Numbered from the stretch's first letter, positions 33,622-43,463 are shown. The stretch: DNA of 64,000 nucleotides from Enterococcus dongliensis (GCF_005405225.1 NZ_BJDQ01000002.1:1-64000); one strand, 5' to 3'. Program-made: numbers and translations. The notes: generated by a model not told the origin, from the letters alone.

Positions 33622-34904
33622 TAAGCATCCTCCTTTATTAATAAGCTTAAATCACTGAAAAAGTTTGGATAAGAAATATTGATAGCCTCAGGTTTATGTA
33701 GCTCAACTGTTTCTTCCGTTAACAATGCCGCAATCTGCAGCATCATTCCGATTCGATGATCACCATGACTGTTGACAACACCACCATGCAAAGGTGTCGG
33801 CCCATGAATAATCAATCCATCCTCTGTTGTTTCAATCTTAGCCCCTAGCTTATTCAATTCCTGTGCTGTCGCATCGATGCGATTTGTTTCTTTTACTTTT
33901 AATTCTTGGGCATTAGAGATAACCGTTGTCCCGTTCGCTTGGGTCGCGGCTAATGCAACGATCGGCAGCTCATCGATTAAGCGTGGAATAATTTCTCCTC
34001 CAATTGTTGTTGCCTTCAACACAGCTGATTGGATCAATAAATCTGCTGCTTGGTTTTGTGGATCATAAGCTAACTGTTGGATGTTTGCGCCCATTTCAGT
34101 CAATACATCCAAAATACCTGTACGTGTTGGATTGACACCGACATGATTTAAGCGCAGATTACTATTTGGCAATAAACTGGCAGCTACAAGATAAAAAGCA
34201 GCAGAAGAAATATCGCCAGGAACTGTCACTTCTTGTCCAATGAGTTGTTGCCTTCCAGGTACGGTGATTTTTTTATCTTCTACAACGATCTTTCCACCAA
34301 ATTGCTTGATCATCTCTTCTGTATGGTTGCGTGAGTTTTCTTTTTCAATAATCGTTGTTTCACCCTCTGCTTGCAAAGCGGCAAAAAGAATCGCTGATTT
34401 CACTTGTGCACTTGCAATCGGCATTTCGTAGGTGATTGCTGATAAATGACTGCCTTGCACTTCAATCGGTGGAAATTCACTGCCATCACTTCCGCTCAGC
34501 TTTCCTCCCATCTCTCGCAATGGTCCCATGACTCTTTCCATTGGTCGGCGATTTAATGAGGTATCTCCTGCTATTTTTGAAGAAAAAGATTGCCCTGCTA
34601 AAATTCCTAATATTAGACGCAATGTCGTCCCAGAATTTCCAGCATCTAAACGTTCCTTAGGTGCTTGCAACTGGTTGAACCCTGCTCCTTCGACGATAAT
34701 ATCTTGTCCATCTTCGTTAATCGTCACACCTAGTGCCTTAAAGACCGCAATCGTACTCAAACAATCTTCCGCTCTTAAAAAATTGTGAATCGTTGTTCTT
34801 CCCTGACTGATTGCACCAAACATAATGCTGCGATGCGAAATCGATTTATCTGCCGGTACAGTGAGTGCACCATTGACCCCTGAATTTGTTTTCAATAGTT
34901 TCAT
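33621..34904 (-). CDS. aroA: 5-enolpyruvylshikimate-3-phosphate synthase
   Basis: A 427-residue enzyme joining shikimate-3-phosphate and PEP. Motifs are [15 protein letters not shown] near the N-terminus, [12 protein letters not shown] near 87, [13 protein letters not shown] near 117 and [13 protein letters not shown] near 164. The RPMxRV and SAQVK pattern resembles class II enzymes of Gram-positive bacteria, which tolerate glyphosate better than class I; that property is inferred. It follows tyrA after three bases, with AAGGAG upstream of its ATG. Confidence 0.94.
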   Translation of the reverse strand: MKLLKTNSGVNGALTVPADKSISHRSIMFGAISQGRTTIHNFLRAEDCLSTIAVFKALGVTINEDGQDIIVEGAGFNQLQAPKERLDAGNSGTTLRLILGILAGQSFSSKIAGDTSLNRRPMERVMGPLREMGGKLSGSDGSEFPPIEVQGSHLSAITYEMPIASAQVKSAILFAALQAEGETTIIEKENSRNHTEEMIKQFGGKIVVEDKKITVPGRQQLIGQEVTVPGDISSAAFYLVAASLLPNSNLRLNHVGVNPTRTGILDVLTEMGANIQQLAYDPQNQAADLLIQSAVLKATTIGGEIIPRLIDELPIVALAATQANGTTVISNAQELKVKETNRIDATAQELNKLGAKIETTEDGLIIHGPTPLHGGVVNSHGDHRIGMMLQIAALLTEETVELHKPEAINISYPNFFSDLSLLIKEDA

Positions 34905-34907
34905 TTG

Positions 34908-35981
34908 TTAACTCCTTCTACAACAATGGAATTCTGCTTCTTCAATTACTAATTGCCCTTTTTCCAAGTCTGCTTGATTCTTAAATGAGAGTTCCAAGAC
35001 TCCAAAAATATCTTCACGTGTTTCCTGGATCTTTAAGTTAATAATAGAAATCCCCGCTTGGCTTAACAGTGTCATAACAGTTGCGATAGCTCCCGCAGTA
35101 TCCGGGATGTTGACATAAAGATCATAAAAAGCTGGAATAACTCCCCGATCTTTTATCGGCAGGTGATCCCGAGAATGTTTCGCCTGACTAAAAAAATCAT
35201 AGATTGCTGATTGATCTTGCTCCAATAAATTTTCACAGATAGTTGAAATCTCTTTTTGCCATTTACCCAATAGGTCTAATAAAATTGAACGATTGGTCAA
35301 TAAAATATCTGTCCACATCTGCGGATCCGATGAGGCGATTCGTGTAATATCTCGGAATCCTCCTGCTGCTAGTTGTGTTGCGCGAGGATATTCCTCCGTT
35401 AAATGATCGCTCATTCTAACTAGTCCAGATGCTACAATATGAGGTAAGTGACTCAATACGCCCACAATCTCATCATGAGACTCAGGTTCAAGAACGACAA
35501 ATTTTGCCCGAGTCGGTGCCAATAATTCGATTAATGGTGTCACTTCGACTCCTTCTGGCGGTGTCAAAATATAATAAGCTTCTTCAAAAAGATTAGGATT
35601 TTCTGCTTTGACACCCGATTTATGGGATCCCGCCATTGGGTGACCTCCAATAAATGTAAAAGGGAAATCTTGCGCTTGTTTCATGACTTCATTTTTAGTA
35701 CTGCCAGTATCTGTAACAATCACAGTTTTTTTCAATGGAAGTTGTGCTAATTCATGTAAGTAGTGCAACGTAGAACGAACGGGTACGGCTAAAATAATAA
35801 CATCCATCTCAGGTGCTCTTTCAATAGAAGTAATTTGATCAACCAGTTTGACTTCGTGAGCAATCTTCCGGGTTTCCAATGAATGATCCCAACCAAACAA
35901 CTCAATTGCTGGATTTTTGATGGCTCTACAAAGTGACGCACCGATTAGACCAATTCCTAAGACGAACACTCGCTTTTTCAT
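34908..35981 (-). CDS. tyrA: Prephenate dehydrogenase
   Basis: A 357-residue enzyme converting prephenate to 4-hydroxyphenylpyruvate, the Tyr branch. It has the dinucleotide motif VLGIGLIGASL at 7-17, an acidic residue after strand two (GWDHSLE) favouring NAD, and HPMAGSHKSG near residue 117 with the active-site His. A C-terminal ACT domain (LYVNIPDTAGAIATVMTLLS onward, about 288-357) suggests tyrosine feedback. GAGAGAGGG precedes the start, and the gap to aroC is 16 bases. Confidence 0.94.
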   Translation of the reverse strand: MKKRVFVLGIGLIGASLCRAIKNPAIELFGWDHSLETRKIAHEVKLVDQITSIERAPEMDVIILAVPVRSTLHYLHELAQLPLKKTVIVTDTGSTKNEVMKQAQDFPFTFIGGHPMAGSHKSGVKAENPNLFEEAYYILTPPEGVEVTPLIELLAPTRAKFVVLEPESHDEIVGVLSHLPHIVASGLVRMSDHLTEEYPRATQLAAGGFRDITRIASSDPQMWTDILLTNRSILLDLLGKWQKEISTICENLLEQDQSAIYDFFSQAKHSRDHLPIKDRGVIPAFYDLYVNIPDTAGAIATVMTLLSQAGISIINLKIQETREDIFGVLELSFKNQADLEKGQLVIEEAEFHCCRRS

Positions 35982-35997
35982 AGACGTACCCTCTCTC

Positions 35998-37158
35998 TTA
36001 AAAATTCCTGATTGCTTCCCGATATGCTTTTACTGCTTGTTGTAACTCATCCATCGTATCTGACGAGAATTTTTCTAAAACTTCTTCTGCTAATACTGTT
36101 GCAACGACATTTTCTGCAACGACAGAAGCTGCTGGAACAGCTGTACTATCAGAACGCTCAACGCTTGCCTTGTAGGGTTCTTTTGTATCGATATCAACAC
36201 TCATAAGTGGTTTATATAAGGTCGGGATTGGCTTCATTACACCACGCACGATGATTTGCTCTCCATTTGTCATGCCGCCTTCAAAGCCGCCAAGATGATT
36301 ACTTGTCCGTTTATATCCATCATCCCAAATGATTTCATCCATGACTTTTGAACCTGGTTGACGAGCTGCTTCAAAACCGATTCCAAATTCAACTCCCTTA
36401 AAGGCGTTTATACTCAATATGCTTTGTGCAATCTTCCCATCAAGCTTATGATCCCATTGGACATAACTGCCAAGACCTGCAGGGATGTTGTCTGTTCGGA
36501 CTTCTACGACTCCTCCAATTGTATCGCCTGCTTTTTTCGTTTGATCGATCAGTTTTTTGACAGACTCTTCAACTGATCCATCCACCATATTGACTTCTGA
36601 AATAGCTGTTTTAGCTTGGATATCCTTAACACTTAATTTTTCTGGAATACTTGCTTCGATGCCGCCCAGTATCACCACGTGGCTAGCAATCTCAATTTCT
36701 ACAGCAGCTAAAATCTGCTTAGCAATCGCTCCGACAGCTACTCGCATCGTCGTTTCACGAGCAGAAGAACGTTCTAAAACATTTCTTAAGTCACTATGAT
36801 GATATTTCATTCCGCCAACTAAATCGGCATGTCCTGGACGTGGTTTTGCCACTCGGCGTAATTTTTGTTCCTTTTCAGAAACAGCTTCAACAGACATAAC
36901 TTTCTGCCAATTTTTCCAATCACGATTTTCGACAATCATAGTGATTGGCGAGCCCAATGTCTGACCGTGACGTACGCCAGAAGTGATGCGCACTTGATCT
37001 TTTTCGATCTTCATGCGGCCGCCACGACCATAGCCGCCCTGTCTTCTCGCCAACTCATGATTAATCGCTTCAACAGACAGTGTCAATCCTGCTGGAATTC
37101 CTTCAATGATCGTCGTTAGTTCTGGCCCATGTGATTCGCCAGCTGTTAAGTAACGCAT
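35998..37158 (-). CDS. aroC: Chorismate synthase
   Basis: A 386-residue FMN-dependent enzyme making chorismate. The family signatures are GESHGPELT at 7-15, [30 protein letters not shown] near 105-134 (signature with the catalytic His) and [11 protein letters not shown] near 288-298. Full length. The start lies three bases after aroB, with GGGAAG upstream. Confidence 0.95.
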   Translation of the reverse strand: MRYLTAGESHGPELTTIIEGIPAGLTLSVEAINHELARRQGGYGRGGRMKIEKDQVRITSGVRHGQTLGSPITMIVENRDWKNWQKVMSVEAVSEKEQKLRRVAKPRPGHADLVGGMKYHHSDLRNVLERSSARETTMRVAVGAIAKQILAAVEIEIASHVVILGGIEASIPEKLSVKDIQAKTAISEVNMVDGSVEESVKKLIDQTKKAGDTIGGVVEVRTDNIPAGLGSYVQWDHKLDGKIAQSILSINAFKGVEFGIGFEAARQPGSKVMDEIIWDDGYKRTSNHLGGFEGGMTNGEQIIVRGVMKPIPTLYKPLMSVDIDTKEPYKASVERSDSTAVPAASVVAENVVATVLAEEVLEKFSSDTMDELQQAVKAYREAIRNF

Positions 37159-37161
37159 AAG

Positions 37162-38220
37162 CTACTTCCCTTCTATTAAATAGTCTTTGATTTCTGTCAA
37201 TTTGATTTTTTGAATAAATGCTTTTCCGATCTCTTTTAATAAGACGATATTCAGACTTTCTCCTCGTGCCTTTTTATCGTGTGTGATCGCAGCATAGAAT
37301 TTTTCAGCTTCCCAAGGTTGATAGTCGATCGGCAATTGGTACTTTTGATTCATCGCGATGATTTCTTGTGTGATACCAACCGGAGAAAGGTGTTTTTTTT
37401 CGGCTGTTTGCGATATTTTTATCATGCCGATTGCTACTGCTTCGCCATGGCTGATCTTGCCGTATCCGGCGGTATTTTCAATCGCATGTCCAATAGTATG
37501 TCCGAAATTTAATAGTAAACGTGCGCCGTTATCAAATTCATCTTCTTCGACAGCTGCTTTTTTTACTTGTAAGGCTTTTAAGATTATCGCTTCACTGTGA
37601 GCTAAAAGGTCTTGAACCCCGGTTAATTTTTCAAGATCTTGCCATAATGAAGAATCACTGATAGCACCGCATTTGATGATTTCTGCAATACCTTCACGAA
37701 TTCGAAGTTCAGGTAAGGTATTTAATGTTTCCGGATCAATCAAAACTCCGTCAGGCTGAGCGAATGTACCAATCATATTTTTTGCTTTACTTGAATTTAC
37801 CGCTGTTTTTCCACCTATACTTGAATCAACTTGTGCTAATAAAGAAGTCGGGATTTGAACAAACGCGATGCCTCGCATATAGGTAGAGGCGACAAAACTA
37901 GCTAGGTCGCCAACGACACCACCGCCTAAGGCAATGACCGCGTCACTGCGGGTAAAATGCTGATCCGCCAAAAAATCATAAAGAGTATTTGCCATATCTA
38001 GCGATTTGCTGTTCTCACCTGCTGGAATAACGTAATGAGCAACCTCATAATCAGTTAATTGTTGACAAATCTTCTCGCCATAAATAGGAAATACATGATC
38101 ATCACTAATAATAGCGATTTTTTTATTTTGCCACAGTGAAGCAATCCATTCACCTACAGATTCTAATGCATGACGCTTTACAACGATTTCGTAACTTTTT
38201 TCTGATAAAACAATTTCCAT
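37162..38220 (-). CDS. aroB: 3-dehydroquinate synthase
   Basis: A 352-residue NAD- and metal-dependent enzyme. It has the cofactor loop GGGVVGDLASFVASTYMRGI near residue 97 and the Zn-ligand motifs RLLLNFGHTIGHAIE near 233 and the later HGEAVAIGM near 255. It is the third enzyme gene of the operon. The 92-base gap to aroF upstream contains a strong hairpin, the only sizeable gap inside the aro operon. Confidence 0.95.
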   Translation of the reverse strand: MEIVLSEKSYEIVVKRHALESVGEWIASLWQNKKIAIISDDHVFPIYGEKICQQLTDYEVAHYVIPAGENSKSLDMANTLYDFLADQHFTRSDAVIALGGGVVGDLASFVASTYMRGIAFVQIPTSLLAQVDSSIGGKTAVNSSKAKNMIGTFAQPDGVLIDPETLNTLPELRIREGIAEIIKCGAISDSSLWQDLEKLTGVQDLLAHSEAIILKALQVKKAAVEEDEFDNGARLLLNFGHTIGHAIENTAGYGKISHGEAVAIGMIKISQTAEKKHLSPVGITQEIIAMNQKYQLPIDYQPWEAEKFYAAITHDKKARGESLNIVLLKEIGKAFIQKIKLTEIKDYLIEGK

Positions 38221-38253
38221 GACAGTCTCCTACGGTCTCTATCCATCCTTTTA

Positions 38254-38294
38254 TTTCTGCCATCCCGATTTTTCCAAATCGAAAATGGCAGAAA
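38254..38294 (-). other. Hairpin in the aroF-aroB gap
   Basis: TTTCTGCCAT pairs with ATGGCAGAAA, and an inner GATTT/AAATC extends the stem. No T-tract follows on the minus strand, so it is more likely an mRNA-processing or stability element than a terminator. Confidence 0.55.
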
Positions 38295-38312
38295 ATCGTG
38301 TCGCGCTTCTGA

Positions 38313-39353
38313 TTAGATAAGTGACGGTTCTTTTGTTAGTTCGTTGATTTTTTTCATTGCTTCAACCATGATTTCGACTTCACTCATCATTTTCAAGTAA
38401 TTTTTTTCATTTAATGATTGTTCCCCATCAGACCAAGCATGTAATGGATCAGGATGGATCTCAACGATCATTCCATCAGCACCACTGGCAACTCCTGAAC
38501 GAGCCATTGGTCCTACTAGATCCCAAACACCTGTACCATGGCTTGGATCAACAATAATTGGGAAATGACTTAATTTTTTGATTAACGGTACAGCACTTAA
38601 ATCAAATGTATTCCGTGTGGCAGTTTCGTAAGTCCGAATTCCTCGTTCGATGAAAATAATGTTTGAATTGCCTTGTACCGCGATGTATTCAGCAGCATTC
38701 AACCATTCTTGGATTGTTCCAGAAATCCCACGTTTTAATCCAATTGGTTTGCCTGTTTTACCTACAGCTTCCAATAAACGGAAGTTTTGCATATTTCGTG
38801 CACCAATTTGAATAATATCTGCGTATTGACAAACAACATCGATATGCGCTTCATCCATTACTTCAGTAATTACTTTTAAGCCATGTGCATCTGCTGCTTT
38901 GCGCATGATTTTCAGACCTTCTTCACCTAATCCTTGGAAAGCGTATGGTGACGTACGTGGTTTGTAAGCTCCGCCACGCAAGATTTTTGCGCCGCCGGCT
39001 TTAGCCATACGTGCCGTCTCCATAATTTGTTCTTCCCCTTCGACAGAACAAGGACCAGCCATTGTAACAAAACTACCATCACCGATTTTTACCCCTTCAA
39101 CATCAACAACAGTATCTTGAGGATGAAATTCTCTGGATGTCAATTTGTAAGTATTTGAAATAGCGACTGCTCGTTCGACTACGCTGTATGCTTGGAATGG
39201 GACATTTTGGATGATTTTTGGATCGCCCAATAGACCAAGAACTAAACGGTCTTTTCCACGATTAATTTGAACACCTAATCCTTCTTCTTTGATTCTTGAT
39301 AAAATAGGTGATAACTCTGATTCTTGGATTCCTTTTTTTATAATTAAGATCAT
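38313..39353 (-). CDS. aroF: DAHP synthase, class I-beta
   Basis: A 346-residue enzyme condensing PEP and erythrose-4-phosphate, the entry step of the pathway. An N-terminal ferredoxin-like regulatory domain (about residues 1-75) precedes the barrel, as in Thermotoga DAHP synthase, where it binds Tyr/Phe. Barrel motifs are [13 protein letters not shown] near 105, [16 protein letters not shown] near 132 and DPSHGTG near 270. AAGGAAG eight bases before ATG 39353 outweighs the upstream in-frame GTG at 39371. Name aroF follows lactic acid bacterial use. Confidence 0.93.
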   Translation of the reverse strand: MILIIKKGIQESELSPILSRIKEEGLGVQINRGKDRLVLGLLGDPKIIQNVPFQAYSVVERAVAISNTYKLTSREFHPQDTVVDVEGVKIGDGSFVTMAGPCSVEGEEQIMETARMAKAGGAKILRGGAYKPRTSPYAFQGLGEEGLKIMRKAADAHGLKVITEVMDEAHIDVVCQYADIIQIGARNMQNFRLLEAVGKTGKPIGLKRGISGTIQEWLNAAEYIAVQGNSNIIFIERGIRTYETATRNTFDLSAVPLIKKLSHFPIIVDPSHGTGVWDLVGPMARSGVASGADGMIVEIHPDPLHAWSDGEQSLNEKNYLKMMSEVEIMVEAMKKINELTKEPSLI

Positions 39354-39375
39354 AATAATAACTTCCTTCACTTTT

Positions 39376-40251
39376 TTATTTTTTAATTTCTTTTTCTAAT
39401 AACGGTTGAATCAATGCTACTGGCATTTCTTTTCCTGTCCATAATTTAAATGCGGCAGCACCTTGATAAAGCAACATATCCAAGCCATTAACTGCGGTTG
39501 CGCCGATTGCTTTAGCAGCTGTTAATAGTTTTGTTTCACCAGGGTGATAAATCACATCAAAAACTGGCAAGTCTTTTCTTAACAATGCTTCAGACAAAGG
39601 CATTTGATCAGTTTTTGGTGCCATCCCGATTCTTGTGGCATTGATCAATAGACTGCTGGTTGCTAGAGCATCCGATAATTGTTGTTCCTTCGCTAAATCG
39701 TGCAACTGGATTTGACAATTAGTCTCTTCTGCAATCTCAGCAAGTTTTGGTTTGATTTTTTGATAAAACTCATCTTTGATGTTAAATACATCAATGGCTT
39801 TTACACCGTCAATCGCAGCTTGTGTGATAATCGCTGTTGCTGCACCGCCTGCACCAAGAATCGTCATTCTTTTGCCGATGATGTCAATCCCGTTTTGTTT
39901 TAAACTTTCCATACAGCCGATACCATCCGTATTATGTCCAATCAGTTTACCGTCATGATTTACGATTGTGTTGATTGCTCCAATCAATCGAGCGGCTTGA
40001 CTTAACTCATCGACATATTTGATAGCTTCCATCTTGTGAGGCATTGATAAATTGATTCCCAACATTTCAAGGTCACGAACGGCTTGGATACTTTCGCCAA
40101 GTCTTTTTGGCGGAACATCAAAACTTAGATAGACTGCATCGACCCCTGTTTCTTTAAATGATGTCGTATGCATCATCGGTGAAAAGCTGTGTCTTGCTGG
40201 CAATGCATACAATCCAGCTAATCGTGTCTTTCCTGAAATTTCATTTTCCAT
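39376..40251 (-). CDS. aroE: Shikimate dehydrogenase
   Basis: A 291-residue enzyme reducing 3-dehydroshikimate. The substrate-site motif LPARHSFSPMMH lies near residue 17, NLSMPHKMEAI near 67 holds the catalytic Lys, and NTDGIGCMESL near 109 and the NADP fold LGAGGAATAII near 132 follow. It could also use quinate (YdiB-like), but its place as first gene of a complete aro operon supports AroE. GGAGTGAGGG precedes the start. The attenuator described at 40312-40602 lies directly upstream. Confidence 0.93.
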   Translation of the reverse strand: MENEISGKTRLAGLYALPARHSFSPMMHTTSFKETGVDAVYLSFDVPPKRLGESIQAVRDLEMLGINLSMPHKMEAIKYVDELSQAARLIGAINTIVNHDGKLIGHNTDGIGCMESLKQNGIDIIGKRMTILGAGGAATAIITQAAIDGVKAIDVFNIKDEFYQKIKPKLAEIAEETNCQIQLHDLAKEQQLSDALATSSLLINATRIGMAPKTDQMPLSEALLRKDLPVFDVIYHPGETKLLTAAKAIGATAVNGLDMLLYQGAAAFKLWTGKEMPVALIQPLLEKEIKK

Positions 40252-40311
40252 CTTCCCTCACTCCTTCTTATAAAAATCGTCAACCTTCAATCAACACGTT
40301 AAATATGAAAA

Positions 40312-40342
40312 AGGCCCATTGTAGAAAATCTACAATGAGCCT
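40312..40342 (-). terminator. Second terminator (T2) of the aro leader
   Basis: On the minus strand AGGCTCATTGTAGA pairs with TCTACAATGGGCCT (one G-U pair), followed by T's, about 60 bases before aroE. Confidence 0.9.
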
Positions 40343-40359
40343 AGTCTCTCAAAAAATCC

Positions 40360-40396
40360 TAAAGAAAAAGCCACTATAGATTTTCATCTATGTGGC
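40360..40396 (-). terminator. First terminator (T1) of the aro leader
   Basis: On the minus strand GCCACATAGAT pairs with ATCTATAGTGGC (one bulged A) around GAAA, then TTTTTCTTT. Its 5' arm can instead pair with the upstream antiterminator segment 40421-40437. Confidence 0.88.
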
Positions 40397-40474
40397 ATTA
40401 AGTCATACTTAATATCTCTAGCCATCATAGATACAAACTGGTATCGTCTGCATCCATGAAACATGAATACAAAC
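40397..40474 (-). promoter_or_regulatory. Switching region of the aro attenuator
   Basis: Segment A (40462-40474) begins right after the leader-peptide stop codon. Segment B contains GATACC (40440-40445). Segment C (40421-40437, TTTGTATCTATGATGGC) can pair with B through GTATC/GATAC, or with the 5' arm of terminator T1 as an antiterminator (TCTATGaTGGC with GCCACATAGA, one bulge). A:B pairing here is only about five pairs. I infer that ribosome position on the leader peptide selects between these states. No T-box sequence is present. Confidence 0.75.
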
Positions 40475-40537
40475 CTATCTAAAATAGCTAAAGTAATAAT
40501 TATTCAGTTGTGTGTGCGTACTCTTATTCTTATTCAT
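40475..40537 (-). CDS. Aromatic leader peptide of the aro operon
   Basis: A 20-residue open reading frame with ATG at 40537 behind GGAG (eight-base spacing) and stop TAG at 40475-40477. The peptide ends NNYYFSYFR, so five of seven residues before the Arg are Tyr or Phe and there is no Trp. Such a run of codons for pathway end products just before an attenuator is the hallmark of ribosome-mediated attenuation. It should sense charged tRNA-Tyr and tRNA-Phe. Confidence 0.85.
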   Translation of the reverse strand: MNKNKSTHTQLNNYYFSYFR

Positions 40538-40573
40538 AAAGATCGCTCCAAACTGTGATTTAAGATTGAACTT

Positions 40574-40602
40574 AGTATAGTTTTGTTTCTGTAATAAGTC
40601 AA
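40574..40602 (-). promoter_or_regulatory. Promoter of the aro operon
   Basis: On the minus strand TTGACT (40602-40597), a 17-base spacer and TATACT (40579-40574). Transcription should start about 30 bases before the leader peptide's start codon. Confidence 0.82.
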
Positions 40603-40636
40603 CCTATTTTTTAATCTTTCTGTAAATATTTTTTAT

Positions 40637-41419
40637 TTACATCTCATTTACTGTTGTTTCACTTTCTTCAAAAAGCAAAAATAGATCGGTCAATGATAAC
40701 TGTTTCTTCGCTTCACCACGGATGTCTTTGATGATCTCTCCTTTTTCCATAACGATTACGCGATCACCATAATGCAAGGCATCTTCCATCTTATGGGTGA
40801 CCATCAAACAAGTCAGATTCTCTTCTTTGATTCGCTGGTCCGTTAATTTCATCAATTGTTTTGCCGTTTTAGGATCAAGTGCAGCTGTATGTTCATCCAA
40901 TAATAATAAATCTGGTTGGGTAATGGTCGCCATCAGCAAACTCAACGCCTGTCTTTGTCCTCCAGAAAGAAATCCAGTAGGCGTATCTAAATGATTTTCT
41001 AAGCCGTTGCCAGTTAGACGACACAATTCGCGATACAGTTCTTTTTTTTGATTGAGCTGACGTTGACGCAATCGCCGTTTTTGTCCGCGTTTTTCAGCCA
41101 AGCCCAAATTCTCAGCCACTGTTAAACGAGGAGCAGTCCCCATTTTAGGATCTTGAAAGACACGAGCGATTGAAGACGCGCGTTGCTCTTCAGAAAGCTT
41201 CGTTAGATCCTTTCCCATTACTGAGACAATTCCGCTATCTAATTGTAAATTACCAGAAATACTATTAAAAAGTGTACTTTTCCCTGCACCATTCCCGCCT
41301 AAAATTGTGACAAATTCTCCAGGGGCAATCGTCAGATCTACTTGATTTAAGATCTTGCGTTTATCGTTGATTCCATTGCTGATTGTCTTACTAGCCTGTT
41401 TTACTTCTAAGGCATTCAT
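40637..41419 (-). CDS. trpZ: Tryptophan-type ABC transporter ATPase
   Basis: A 260-residue ATPase. Walker A GGNGAGKST lies near residues 39-47, signature FLSGGQRQAL near 154, Walker B LLLLDEH near 175 (His follows the catalytic Glu, as in this subfamily) and the switch His in MVTHKM near 208. It energises the TrpY permease encoded just upstream. It ends 35 bases before the aro promoter. A small stem without a T-tract lies between, so some read-through into the aro leader is possible. Confidence 0.82.
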   Translation of the reverse strand: MNALEVKQASKTISNGINDKRKILNQVDLTIAPGEFVTILGGNGAGKSTLFNSISGNLQLDSGIVSVMGKDLTKLSEEQRASSIARVFQDPKMGTAPRLTVAENLGLAEKRGQKRRLRQRQLNQKKELYRELCRLTGNGLENHLDTPTGFLSGGQRQALSLLMATITQPDLLLLDEHTAALDPKTAKQLMKLTDQRIKEENLTCLMVTHKMEDALHYGDRVIVMEKGEIIKDIRGEAKKQLSLTDLFLLFEESETTVNEM

Positions 41420-41473
41420 TGACTCACTCCTTACTAATAACTTAAGTCATTTCCAAGATTTTTTTCATGTCAT

Positions 41474-42370
41474 TTAACGAGAAGTAGTATCGTTCTTTTT
41501 TTCTAAACCCGTCTTCAAGTTCAATGCTTCTTTTAAACGAGGGATCATCAAACATAAAGCTAAGATGATTGAGGAGAAGATCTTCAAATATGTCGTATCC
41601 AAACCAACTTTGATAATGATCAAGATCAAGAGTTGATAAATGATACTACCTAAAACGATCGCGACTAAGCGTTCGACAAACGTAACTTCACCATATAACA
41701 CTTCACCGATGATGATCGAGGCTAACCCAATAACGATTACACCGACTCCTTTACCAATATCAGCATACCCATCATTTTGTGCAATCAAGGCACCTGATAA
41801 AGCAATCACTCCATTAGATAACGTTAGACCGATCACTTTCATTCGATCGGTATTGATACCAATTGAACGAGCCATATTTTCATTGTCCCCTGTTGCAATA
41901 TACGCTTGACCAAAATCAGTGAAAAAGAAAAACAACAACAAGGCGATAATAATCAAAATAGCGATTAATCCTAACAAAACGATATCAAAATGATCAGGTA
42001 GTTTTAACTTAGTAAAAAAATCCTGAATCTTAGGCTGATTCAATAAAGAAAGGTTCGGCGTCTGCATAATAAAGAGCATCACCGAATTTAATCCCGACAT
42101 AACGAGAATCCCTGCTAAGATGACGGGAATCTTTCCTTTAGTATAAAGAATCCCGGTAATGAAGCCTGCACACATTCCTGCAAAGATCCCTAAAAGAGTC
42201 GCAAGAATTGGTGACACCCCATTTGTAATAGCCGTCACACAGACCGCACCGCCTAATGGAAACGATCCTTCTGTTGTCATATCAGGGAAATTCAAAATTC
42301 GATAGGTCATAAAAATCCCTAAGCCTAAAATTCCCCATAAAAATCCTTGTCCAATTGCTGAGATTACCAT
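41474..42370 (-). CDS. trpY: Tryptophan-type ABC transporter permease
   Basis: A 298-residue permease with about eight membrane helices, of the branched-chain/ABC_sub_bind-associated type. FPDMTTEGSFPLGGAV near residue 28 is the family's periplasmic-side motif, and NGVIALSGALIAQNDGYADIGKG near 190 holds the ATPase-coupling loop. It lies between trpX and trpZ: four bases after trpX and 54 before trpZ. The substrate is inferred as Trp from the Trp-rich leader peptide of the same transcript. Confidence 0.82.
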   Translation of the reverse strand: MVISAIGQGFLWGILGLGIFMTYRILNFPDMTTEGSFPLGGAVCVTAITNGVSPILATLLGIFAGMCAGFITGILYTKGKIPVILAGILVMSGLNSVMLFIMQTPNLSLLNQPKIQDFFTKLKLPDHFDIVLLGLIAILIIIALLLFFFFTDFGQAYIATGDNENMARSIGINTDRMKVIGLTLSNGVIALSGALIAQNDGYADIGKGVGVIVIGLASIIIGEVLYGEVTFVERLVAIVLGSIIYQLLILIIIKVGLDTTYLKIFSSIILALCLMIPRLKEALNLKTGLEKKNDTTSR

Positions 42371-42374
42371 TTGT

Positions 42375-43388
42375 TTATTCTCCTTTAACTACTTCGGCTT
42401 CTTCTTTGATGTTTGCTGGAATCGTAATACCTAACTCTTTTGCTTTTTCTTCATTGATAATCATGTCGCCATAATCGATTACATTTACTGGTGTATCGGC
42501 TGGCGTTGATTTTCCACTTAAAACAGCAGCTGCCATTTTTCCAGTCTCAACTCCTAGATCAAATTGATTTTGTCCGACTGTTGCAATCCCACCTTCTTTG
42601 ACCATGTTGTCAACAGAAACAAAGACTGGTTTTTTTGCTTTATCAGATTCACTGATTAATGTTTGGAATGCACTAGCGATAGTGTTGTCTTGCGGGATAT
42701 ATAAGAAATCTGTTTCTTTACAAGCTTGCTGTGTAATCGTCGCAATTTCATTACTTGAAGAGATTGCATATTTTTTTACAGTATAGCCTACTGCAGCTGC
42801 TTTCTTTTCTGCTCGTTCAATCTGTGATTTCGAATTTTCTTCAGATGATGAATAGATCATCCCAACTGTTTTTGCCTTTGGAAAGAGTTCTTTTGCCATA
42901 TCGATTTGTTGATCAACTGGTGTCAAATTATTTACCCCAGTGACGTTTCCAGCTGGTTTTTTCAAATTCTTAACTAAGCCGGCGCTGACAGGGTCACTGA
43001 TTGCTCCCATGATGATCGGCGTATCATTTGTTGCATTTGCTAAAGCTTTTGCTGCTGGTGTTGCGATTCCGACTAATACATCTGATTTTTTTTCTAATAA
43101 TTGCTGACTCATACTATTTAATTTGCTTTGATCACCTTGACCATTTAAAAATTCAACTTTGATATTTTTCCCATCTTCGTAACCTTCTTTTTTTAGTCCT
43201 TCAATCACACCGTCTTTAATCTGATCTAATGATGGGTGGCTGATGAATTGTAAAATCCCGACTGTTTTTACTTCTGTCTTTTTATCTGTAGCAGCATCGG
43301 TTTGACGCGACCCCATTTGATAAGCGAATACTCCAATTAAAACAACTGCTAATGCGATGATTGAACCAATAATCCCTTTATTTTTCAT
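42375..43388 (-). CDS. trpX: Tryptophan-type ABC solute-binding protein
   Basis: A 337-residue extracytoplasmic binding protein of the ABC_sub_bind (PF04392) family. A hydrophobic N-terminal segment (residues 5-24) anchors or exports it; there is no Cys lipobox, so it is probably membrane-tethered by an uncleaved signal. VKTVGILQFISHPSLD, VGIATPAAKALAN, MGAISDPVSAGLV and YIPQDNTIASA are family motifs. The trpXYZ assignment rests on family, gene order and the Trp leader peptide upstream. Tyr could also be carried, as this family is annotated as Trp/Tyr. Confidence 0.82.
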   Translation of the reverse strand: MKNKGIIGSIIALAVVLIGVFAYQMGSRQTDAATDKKTEVKTVGILQFISHPSLDQIKDGVIEGLKKEGYEDGKNIKVEFLNGQGDQSKLNSMSQQLLEKKSDVLVGIATPAAKALANATNDTPIIMGAISDPVSAGLVKNLKKPAGNVTGVNNLTPVDQQIDMAKELFPKAKTVGMIYSSSEENSKSQIERAEKKAAAVGYTVKKYAISSSNEIATITQQACKETDFLYIPQDNTIASAFQTLISESDKAKKPVFVSVDNMVKEGGIATVGQNQFDLGVETGKMAAAVLSGKSTPADTPVNVIDYGDMIINEEKAKELGITIPANIKEEAEVVKGE

Positions 43389-43428
43389 AATTTATTCCTC
43401 CAAGTTTTTTTATTTTTGTGTATAAAAA

Positions 43429-43462
43429 AGACAACTACCTAAAAATTCTACGGTAGTTGTCT
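43429..43462 (-). terminator. Second terminator (T2) of the trpX leader
   Basis: On the minus strand AGACAACTACC pairs with GGTAGTTGTCT, followed by six T's, about 40 bases before trpX. Confidence 0.88.
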
Positions 43463-43463
43463 A

